Source: Modicisalibacter sp033446685 | Lineage (GTDB): Bacteria; Pseudomonadota; Gammaproteobacteria; Pseudomonadales; Halomonadaceae | Direction of reading: 5' to 3' | Assembly (NCBI RefSeq): GCF_033446685.1 | Contig: NZ_JAWQLY010000005.1 | Location: forward strand, 62,001 to 126,000 | Length of the DNA stretch: 64,000 bases | Shown: positions 41,862-48,718 of the stretch, piece after piece | How the letters are laid out: every line of letters starts with the position of its first letter | Position numbering within the stretch: the first letter of the stretch is position 1 | The notes under the pieces: generated by a model | What the model saw: the letters and a program-made list of their open reading frames with translations, nothing else | Told to the model about the DNA's origin: nothing | Database searches by the model: none | Position numbers and translations under genes: made by a program

Positions 41862-42542
41862 TCAAGCCTCGCCGCTCTCTTTTCCATGCCTTTCTGTCGC
41901 TTCAGGCTCGTCTCCAGGCCTGCCGCGCGCCAGCGCCGCCAGGGAACGATAACCACCCCATAACCGCGTCGTTGCCGTCAACAGGCAGGCCGCGGCAAAG
42001 ATCAGCGCCAACATCGGAAAGGCCTGTGGCCATAGGCAGAAAACCACGAAGGCCAGGATCGTCTCGGTGCCCTCGGTGAGGCCGTCCAGATAGAAGAACG
42101 CCTTGTGGGGAAAGTTGGGACGTTCGAGTCGATGACGTGCGGCCATGATCGCAAAGGCCAGAAACGAACTGCCGGTACCGACGAAGGCGAACAGCAGTAT
42201 TACCGCCGGCAGCGCATTGGCACTCGGCTCGGCCAGCGCAAACCCGACCACCACGGCCGCATAGAACAGGAAATCGAGGACGATATCGAGAAATCCCCCG
42301 GCATCGCTGCCCGTGCCAGCGTGACGTGCCAGCGCCCCGTCGAGACCGTCGCCCAGGCGATTGATCAGGATCGCCACCAACGCCAGTCCATAAGCCTCGG
42401 CGGCCAGTAGCGGCACGGCCAGCATGCCGACCGCGAACCCCGCCAGCGTGACCTGCACGGGACGCACCCGCCAGCGCGCCAGCAGCACCGCCCCGCGATT
42501 CAGCGGCGCCTGGGACCAGGGCATCGTCCAGCGATCCAGCAT
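41862..42542 (-). CDS. CDP-alcohol phosphatidyltransferase family membrane protein
   Basis: A 226-residue multi-pass membrane enzyme. The family motif is complete: DGLDGALAR at 65-73, then GGFLDIVLD with D86 and D90. It transfers a phosphatidyl group from a CDP-linked donor to an alcohol. The acceptor cannot be told, and it is not a clear PgsA, PssA or Cls relative. It lies 48 nt downstream of the VTT-oxidoreductase gene on the same strand, probably cotranscribed. Confidence 0.88.
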   Translation of the reverse strand: MLDRWTMPWSQAPLNRGAVLLARWRVRPVQVTLAGFAVGMLAVPLLAAEAYGLALVAILINRLGDGLDGALARHAGTGSDAGGFLDIVLDFLFYAAVVVGFALAEPSANALPAVILLFAFVGTGSSFLAFAIMAARHRLERPNFPHKAFFYLDGLTEGTETILAFVVFCLWPQAFPMLALIFAAACLLTATTRLWGGYRSLAALARGRPGDEPEATERHGKESGEA

Positions 42543-42590
42543 CGTGTTTCTCCTTACGGGATTGACAGCCTGTCACGGCGCATCCGGCGC

Positions 42591-44729
42591 TCAGCCGCGA
42601 CGACGCCAGGCGAAATAGCGCGCGAGCCAGCCCAGCACCCGTTGTGGCTTGTGAGCGTTCTTCCACAGCCCGGCGCTGGCCTTGGCCGCCTCACCGTAGG
42701 TCGGATAAGGGTGGATGGTGCCTAACAGCTTGTTGAGGCCGATCCCGTGGGTCATCGCCAGGGTGAACTCGGCCAGCACCTCCCCCGCTGCGTGGCCGAC
42801 CAGGCTGGCGCCGAGGATACGATCCTTGCCGGGCACGGTCAGCACCTTGATGAAACCCTCGGTCTCGCCCTCGGCGATCGCCCGGTCAAGCTCGGCGAAC
42901 GCATAGCGTGTCACTTCGTAGGCGATGCCCTGCGCCCCGGCCTCGCGTTCATTGAGCCCGACGCGCGCCACCTCCGGTTGCGTGAAGGTCACCGCGGGCA
43001 TGTTGCGGTAGTTGACCGTGAAGCGCCGGAACTCGCCGAACAGGGCATTGACCGTCGCGTGCCAGGCCTGATGGGCACTGGCATGGGTCAATTGATAGGG
43101 CCCGGCAACGTCGCCGCAGGCCCAGATGTTGGGGTATACGCTGCGCAAGGTACCGTCGACCGCCAGCGTGCCTCGCTCGGTGACCTCGATGCCCAGCGCT
43201 TCGAGTCCCAGCCCCTCGACATTGGCTTCTCGCCCCACCGCGACCAACAGGTGGCTGAACGGAAGCTGCTGCGTCGAGTCATCCTGGGCGACGCTCAGGC
43301 GATGCCCCGCCGCGTCGCTCGCGACACACAGCGCTTGGCTATTCAGGTGCAGGGTCACTCCCTCGCGAGCGAGACGCTCGGCTAGCGGAGCGACGATGTC
43401 GGCGTCCTCGCGCGGCAGCAACTGCTCGCCCCTCTGTACCAGCGTGACCCGGCTCCCCAAGCGGGCGAATGCCTGGGCCAGCTCGCAGCCGATCGGCCCG
43501 CCGCCCAGCACGACCAGCCGTTCGGGAAGCGACTCGAGCCGCCACAGTGTCTGCGAGGTCAGCACCGGCACCGAGTCCAGCCCCGGCAACGCCGGCACGC
43601 GCGGGCGCGCGCCAGTGGCCACGACGACATGACGCGTGGTGAGCACCCGGTCGCCGACACGCACCCGCCAGGGGTCGTCCAGACCTGCCTCGCCGCTGAT
43701 CACATCGACCCCCAGCCCGGCATAACGCTCGGCACTGTCATGTGGAGCGACATTGGCGATGGCGGTGTGGACGTGACCCATCACTTGGGCGAAATCGATG
43801 CGCGGCTCGCCGACCTCAATACCCAGGGAGCCGGCGTCACGGATGGCCTGGGCGCGGCGCGCGGCATGGATCAACGCCTTGGAGGGCACACAGCCGGTAT
43901 TCAGGCAATCGCCGCCCATCCGTTCGCGCTCGATCAACGCCACCCGCGCATTGACCGCCGCGCCGATGTAGCTCGCCACCAGCCCCGCCGAGCCGGCGCC
44001 GATCACCACGATGTCGTAATCGAAGCGACGTGGCTTGCGATACTCGCGGGCCGCCCGCCGACGCTTGAGCCAGTCGACCAGCCGTCGGGCCAGTAGCGGA
44101 AAGAGCCCCAGCACCACGAACGAGGCCACCAGCCCCGGCGACAAAATGCCACCGACACGCTCCAGTTCGCCAAGCTCACGCCCCGCGTTCACGAAGATCA
44201 GCGTCCCCGGCAGCATGCCCAACTGGCTGACCCAATAGAAGGTCACGGCGCGCATGCGGGTCAGTCCCATCACCAGGTTGATGACGAAGAACGGGAATAC
44301 CGGCACTAGGCGCAGCGTGAACAGATAGAACGGCCCCTCCTGGCGGATGCCGCGATTGATACCGGCCAGTTGGCGGGAAAAACGTCGCTCGACGGGTTCG
44401 CGAATCAACCAGCGCGCGCTCAGGAAGGCCAGCGTCGCGCCCAGGGAGCTGGCGAAGGAGACGATCAGCAGGCCCCAGCCGAGCCCGAACAGCGCCCCGG
44501 CCAACAGCGTCAGCAGCACGGCCCCCGGCAGCGACAAGGCCGCCATCGCCACGTAGATAGCGAAGAAGCCACTCGCCACGGTCAGCGGTCGGGCCTCGAA
44601 CCAGGCCTGGAGCTGCGCCTGCTGAGCCTTGATATTGGCCAGGGTAAACGCCTCGTGTGCCCCGCTCGCGAAGAACAGCGCAATGACGACGACGATCGTC
44701 GCCAGGATCCACCAACGTTCTCGGCTCAC
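42591..44729 (-). CDS. Fusion of VTT (DedA-like) membrane domain and FAD-dependent disulfide oxidoreductase
   Basis: A 712-residue two-part protein. Residues 1-225 are a TVP38/TMEM64 (VTT) domain with several transmembrane segments and the motif FTLRLVPVFPFFVIN (137-151). Residues 236-712 are a class I pyridine-nucleotide disulfide oxidoreductase with GAGSAG (244-249), a redox-active pair C275/C280 in GDCLNTGC, an NAD(P) motif GGGPIGCELAQ, and a C-terminal dimer interface with HPYPTYGEA. It resembles mercuric reductase and lipoamide dehydrogenase but lacks the mercury-binding C-terminal cysteines. The substrate is unknown. It is divergent from msrA. Confidence 0.92.
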   Translation of the reverse strand: MSRERWWILATIVVVIALFFASGAHEAFTLANIKAQQAQLQAWFEARPLTVASGFFAIYVAMAALSLPGAVLLTLLAGALFGLGWGLLIVSFASSLGATLAFLSARWLIREPVERRFSRQLAGINRGIRQEGPFYLFTLRLVPVFPFFVINLVMGLTRMRAVTFYWVSQLGMLPGTLIFVNAGRELGELERVGGILSPGLVASFVVLGLFPLLARRLVDWLKRRRAAREYRKPRRFDYDIVVIGAGSAGLVASYIGAAVNARVALIERERMGGDCLNTGCVPSKALIHAARRAQAIRDAGSLGIEVGEPRIDFAQVMGHVHTAIANVAPHDSAERYAGLGVDVISGEAGLDDPWRVRVGDRVLTTRHVVVATGARPRVPALPGLDSVPVLTSQTLWRLESLPERLVVLGGGPIGCELAQAFARLGSRVTLVQRGEQLLPREDADIVAPLAERLAREGVTLHLNSQALCVASDAAGHRLSVAQDDSTQQLPFSHLLVAVGREANVEGLGLEALGIEVTERGTLAVDGTLRSVYPNIWACGDVAGPYQLTHASAHQAWHATVNALFGEFRRFTVNYRNMPAVTFTQPEVARVGLNEREAGAQGIAYEVTRYAFAELDRAIAEGETEGFIKVLTVPGKDRILGASLVGHAAGEVLAEFTLAMTHGIGLNKLLGTIHPYPTYGEAAKASAGLWKNAHKPQRVLGWLARYFAWRRRG

Positions 44730-44886
44730 GGGTTCTCCTTGGCCATAATCAATGAAACGCGGTTTTCAAAAAGACCATGCATCCAAGGGCCGGTCTCGAC
44801 CGTATCATGGTCATGAATACAGCGCGTGAGGGGCCTTGGATGCAGCGCGCCAGCCAACCCTACCCACAGTGACCCGGGAGACTCCC

Positions 44887-45492
44887 ATGCGCATCATGCT
44901 CATCTTGCTACTGGCCGTGCTAGGCGCGCCGGTACAGGCTCAGGACCAGGACCAGAAAACCGGCACGGCGACGTTCGCCGGCGGCTGCTTCTGGTGCGTG
45001 GAAGAAGCGTTCGACAAGCTCGACGGAGTGACCGCCACCGTTTCCGGCTATACCGGTGGCGACGCAGCCGAGCCCAGCTATCAGCAGGTTTCCGGCGGCG
45101 GTACCGGCCATGCCGAGGCGGTCCAGGTCAGCTACGACCCGGCCATCGTCGACTATCCGGCGCTGCTCGAGACGTTCTGGCACAACGTCGACCCGTTCGC
45201 CGAGAACCGTCAATTCTGCGACAGCGGCTCACAGTACCGTAGCGCGATCTTCTATCACAACGAACGCCAGCGACAGCTGGCCGAAGCGTCCAAGGACGAA
45301 CTCGCGAAACGCTTCGGGCGGTCGATAGCCACGCAGATCGTACCCGCCGGCGATTTCTGGGAGGCCGAAGGCTATCACCAGAACTACTACCAGAAGAATC
45401 CGGTGCGTTATCACTTCTACAAGGCTGGTTGCGGCCGCCAGGAGCGCCTCGAGGAGATATGGGGCGACCAGGCGGGCCTCCGCGGAGAGTGA
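44887..45492 (+). CDS. msrA: Peptide-methionine (S)-S-oxide reductase MsrA, exported
   Basis: A 201-residue MsrA that reduces the S epimer of methionine sulfoxide. The catalytic cysteine is in GGCFWCVEE (C34), with another cysteine at C37. The ATG at 44887 follows GGGAGA and gives a short hydrophobic N-terminus (MRIMLILLLAVLGAPVQA) that looks like a signal peptide, so it is probably periplasmic. Two C-terminal-region cysteines (QFCDSGSQYR and KAGCGRQ) could resolve the disulfide. It is divergent from the membrane oxidoreductase fusion, with 157 nt between starts. Confidence 0.94.
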   Translation: MRIMLILLLAVLGAPVQAQDQDQKTGTATFAGGCFWCVEEAFDKLDGVTATVSGYTGGDAAEPSYQQVSGGGTGHAEAVQVSYDPAIVDYPALLETFWHNVDPFAENRQFCDSGSQYRSAIFYHNERQRQLAEASKDELAKRFGRSIATQIVPAGDFWEAEGYHQNYYQKNPVRYHFYKAGCGRQERLEEIWGDQAGLRGE

Positions 45493-45512
45493 GACAAGCG
45501 CAGGCCGGGCGA

Positions 45513-46706
45513 TCAGGCGGGAGCGGCGAGGTGCCGCTCCCTTCGCCACAGCCAGGCGGCGGTGCATAGCGTCAGCCCCAGCACCAGCCAGGAAGCCAGC
45601 ACCACGCCGGGCCAGCCGGCGCTATTCCAGAACGGCTCGAGATACAGTCCACCGAGGCTCGCGCCCAGGTAGTAGAACACCAGGTAGAGTGCCGAAGCCG
45701 TGCCACGTGCTACCCGCGCCTGGCGCCCGACCCAGCTCGAAGCCATCGAGTGGCAGAGGAAGAAACCGAAAGCGTTGACGGTCAGGCCCAGCAGGATCAA
45801 TGGCAAGGCCGGGTTCAAGGTCACCAGACTGCCCAGCATGAAGATCACGATACCCAGCAACATGCACGCCGGCTGCGACAGGCGTTGTGCGACCCGCCCC
45901 GACAGCGCCGAACCCAGCGTCCCGCCCAGATAGGTGACGAAGATCATGCCCAGCCAATGCGTCGCCAGCGAATAAGGGGCATCGTTCAAGCGGAAGGTGA
46001 TATAGCTGTACTGATTGATGAAGATGAAGAAATTGAGCCCGCCGATCAGATAGGCCCCAAGCAGCAGCGGATTGCGCAAGTGAGCGGCCATGCCGCCTAG
46101 CGCCACGTCGAGGCGCAGCGAAGCCGGCTGGAAGTTGCGCGCCGGCGGCAACAGCCGCCAGAACACCATCAGGCATGCCAGGCTGATGATCCCCACGGTC
46201 ACGAAGCTCGCCTGCCAGCCGCCGTATTCACCGGCGAAGCCACCCAGCACACGGCCACCGATCCCGCCCAGGGTGTTGGCGCTGATATACAGTCCCACTG
46301 CCAGCATCAATGCGCGCTTGTCGAATTCGTCCCCCATCCAGGCGATCGCCACCGCCGGCAATCCGCCGAGCACCAGCCCCTGAACGGCCCGCAACACCAG
46401 CAGGCTGGTGAAGTTAGGGACCAGCGGCAACAACAGCGAGCACAGCGCCGCCAGCAGCAGCGTTATGCGCATGATCGCGCCGCGCCCGATGGCATCCGAC
46501 AGCGGCCCGTAGATCAGCAACGAGACAGCCAGGGTCAGCGTCGACACGCCCATCACCATGGCGCTGGCCAGCGTCGAGACACCGAAGGCCTGACGCAGGT
46601 CGGGCAATAGCGGTTGTGCGGCGTACAGATTGACGAATACGGTGAACGAGCCCAGGCATAATGCCAGAGTGGCCCGCCACCAGTCGCGGGTATGCGCTTC
46701 GATCAT
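45513..46706 (-). CDS. MFS transporter, YnfM-like
   Basis: A 397-residue major facilitator with 12 predicted transmembrane segments. GPLSDAIGRGAIM in the loop between TM2 and TM3 is the MFS signature. The ATG at 46706 follows GAGGAGAG. It resembles E. coli YnfM, a drug/metabolite exporter-like carrier, and is divergent from a LysR gene just as ynfM is from ynfL. The substrate is unknown. Confidence 0.9.
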   Translation of the reverse strand: MIEAHTRDWWRATLALCLGSFTVFVNLYAAQPLLPDLRQAFGVSTLASAMVMGVSTLTLAVSLLIYGPLSDAIGRGAIMRITLLLAALCSLLLPLVPNFTSLLVLRAVQGLVLGGLPAVAIAWMGDEFDKRALMLAVGLYISANTLGGIGGRVLGGFAGEYGGWQASFVTVGIISLACLMVFWRLLPPARNFQPASLRLDVALGGMAAHLRNPLLLGAYLIGGLNFFIFINQYSYITFRLNDAPYSLATHWLGMIFVTYLGGTLGSALSGRVAQRLSQPACMLLGIVIFMLGSLVTLNPALPLILLGLTVNAFGFFLCHSMASSWVGRQARVARGTASALYLVFYYLGASLGGLYLEPFWNSAGWPGVVLASWLVLGLTLCTAAWLWRRERHLAAPA

Positions 46707-46792
46707 GATGCTCTCCTCGGATGCCGTCATGATCGCGCATCGTTTACCATCATCCAAATAGTGCTTGAAGATGCTTACAATCGGATTAACTG

Positions 46793-47680
46793 ATGAGTCT
46801 GCCTTTCGATCTGCGCGCCCTGCGCTACTTTCTCGCCGTCGCCGAGCATGGCGGCTTCACGCGCGCCGCCCGTGAGCTGCACGTCGCCCAGTCGGCAGTC
46901 AGTCAGACCATTGCCGGCCTCGAGGCGCGGCTCGAGCTGACCCTCTTTCATCGCCACGAACGGCGCATAAGCCTGACGCCGGAGGGCGAACTGCTACGCG
47001 TTCAGGCTCGCGAGCTAATCGAGCACGCCGAGGGCGTGGGCCTGGCGATGCGCGAGGTTCATGGCCTGGTCAAGGGCGAAGTGCGCATCGGCACTCCCTC
47101 GATGCTCGGGTCCTACTATTTTCCGCCGCTACTGATGGGCTTCAAGGCGCGTCATCCGGGCATTCGGCTGACCGTGGTCGAGGCCGGTACCCGCCGGCTG
47201 CAGGAGATGATCGCTACCGGCGACTTGGATCTCGGCGTGATCACTTCGGATGCCAGCAACCAGCAATTCGAGCGGCGGCCGCTGCTGCGCGAGGAGATGG
47301 TGGTCTGCGTACCCCTCGGGCATCGCTTCGCCGGGCGCACGGCGGTCGATGCCGCGGAGGTCTTCGAGGAACCGCTGGTGCTGTTCCAGGATGGCTACTT
47401 TCATCGCGAGTTCGTCGACCGGCTGGCCGAGGAGCTGCGCCTCGAGCCCAAGATCGCCTTCCAGTCGAACCTGATCCCCTTGACCAAGGCGATCGTCAGG
47501 CAGGGGTTCGGCATCACCACCTTTCTGCGCCGGGTAATCAGCGAGGACGATCTCGTTGCGGTGCCGCTGTCGCCCCCAGCATATCTCGACCTGTCATTGG
47601 CATGGGGAAAAGGCGCGTATCTGTCGCGCGCCGAAAGCGCATTCGTCGACTTCGTGATGGCCCATCGCGAGCATCTCTAG
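46793..47680 (+). CDS. LysR-family transcriptional regulator, YnfL-like
   Basis: A 295-residue LysR regulator, with the helix-turn-helix in GGFTRAARELHVAQSAVSQT and an effector domain from about 90 to the end. It is divergent from the MFS gene with 86 nt between starts. The gap contains a direct repeat TGCTT-N5-TGCTT (46762-46776), a possible binding site. It probably controls the MFS gene and itself. Confidence 0.92.
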   Translation: MSLPFDLRALRYFLAVAEHGGFTRAARELHVAQSAVSQTIAGLEARLELTLFHRHERRISLTPEGELLRVQARELIEHAEGVGLAMREVHGLVKGEVRIGTPSMLGSYYFPPLLMGFKARHPGIRLTVVEAGTRRLQEMIATGDLDLGVITSDASNQQFERRPLLREEMVVCVPLGHRFAGRTAVDAAEVFEEPLVLFQDGYFHREFVDRLAEELRLEPKIAFQSNLIPLTKAIVRQGFGITTFLRRVISEDDLVAVPLSPPAYLDLSLAWGKGAYLSRAESAFVDFVMAHREHL

Positions 47681-47700
47681 AAAACCGAGGCAGACAACGC

Positions 47701-48315
47701 TCAGCCGGCGCGGCTCAGGCGGTACTGACGGGCGCGCTGAGCCAGTTCGGTCAGCGTCGTGGGACGCCGGGCCTGCCAGTAATAGCGCTGCCAGTAGACG
47801 TTGTTCAAACGCGAGATGATCACGCCCTGCGATGAGGAGGCATGCAGGAAGCGGCCGCCGCCGACGTAGATACCGACATGGTTATAGGGACCCGGCGGGC
47901 GAAAGAACACCAGATCGCCGGCCCTCAGCGAATCGCGATCGATCCGCTGGCCTTCGAGAACCTGATCGTCGGTGGTGCGCGGCAAGGGCAATGCAAAGGC
48001 TTCGTTGAATACGCGCTGGACCAGTGCCGAGCAGTCGATACCCTGAAAACCCTCGCCGCCGAGCACATAGGGCGTCCCCACCCAACGACGATGCTCATCG
48101 AGCAGCGCCGTGCGAATCAATTCAGGCGAGGCGTCACGTAAGCGCTGGAGCTGTTCGGCCATCTGGTTGGACGGCGCGATCTGCCAGGCGGCTCGCAGCA
48201 TGGCCGCCTGCTTGGCCGTTGCGCTCGATGCCGATGGGCCGGAAGTCGTAGGCCCTCCCGCACAGCCGGCCAGCATGCCGGTAATCATCAAACACAACAG
48301 ATATGCACGACGCAT
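47701..48315 (-). CDS. NlpC/P60 lipoprotein, Spr/MepS-like murein endopeptidase
   Basis: A 204-residue lipoprotein. The signal peptide MRRAYLLCLMITGMLAGC ends in a lipobox with the acylated C18. The NlpC/P60 domain has the catalytic cysteine in GIDCSALVQ (C95) and histidines in YNHVGIYVGG (H146) and FLHASS (H158). The family cuts D-Ala-mDAP cross-links or stem peptides. The start at 48315 gives the only sensible signal peptide. Two hairpins lie in the leader. Confidence 0.92.
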   Translation of the reverse strand: MRRAYLLCLMITGMLAGCAGGPTTSGPSASSATAKQAAMLRAAWQIAPSNQMAEQLQRLRDASPELIRTALLDEHRRWVGTPYVLGGEGFQGIDCSALVQRVFNEAFALPLPRTTDDQVLEGQRIDRDSLRAGDLVFFRPPGPYNHVGIYVGGGRFLHASSSQGVIISRLNNVYWQRYYWQARRPTTLTELAQRARQYRLSRAG

Positions 48316-48718
48316 CCAGCGACCTCGTTCGCATTGGCATCGGATCGTTCCGATGGCATGCATCGGCGGGTGCATCGCTGTGGAAGTGAAGCCCGGGCAC
48401 CACTTCCACAACGACCTAGTAGCGATCCTGATCTTGTCTAGTGCGAACGCTCTCGGCAGAAAGCCGAACGCCCGCGCGGTTTCGGCGATGTTACGGAAGA
48501 TGAGCAATTCTGTCATCCGCCTGTCTCACCGCACCATCAACGCTCACTCACCAACGCTATCAAGGTAGTTACCAGACCATGCCGAGCGACAGGCCGGAGC
48601 GGCAAAATCAGTCCAAGAGCGGAGCCGTCGATAAGCATTGCTGCGATCGTCAGCTTACCCGGCTCGTATAGCACGCATGACTCAAGCGGCACTGTGCCGC
48701 CGGCACTTGCTCCGGGCA
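48316..48718 (-). other. 403-nt intergenic region with two perfect hairpins
   Basis: It lies upstream of the NlpC/P60 gene and beyond the end of the DUF1266 gene. CATCGGA-TCGT-TCCGATG (48338-48355) and GTGGAAGTG-N12-CACTTCCAC (48380-48409) would fold in the mRNA leader or act as operators. Open frames crossing here on both strands lack gene character. I see nothing else. Confidence 0.55.

Noticed and set aside
42591..44729. The disulfide oxidoreductase domain as a mercuric reductase
   Set aside because: The C-terminal cysteine pair that binds mercury is absent, and there are no other mer genes.
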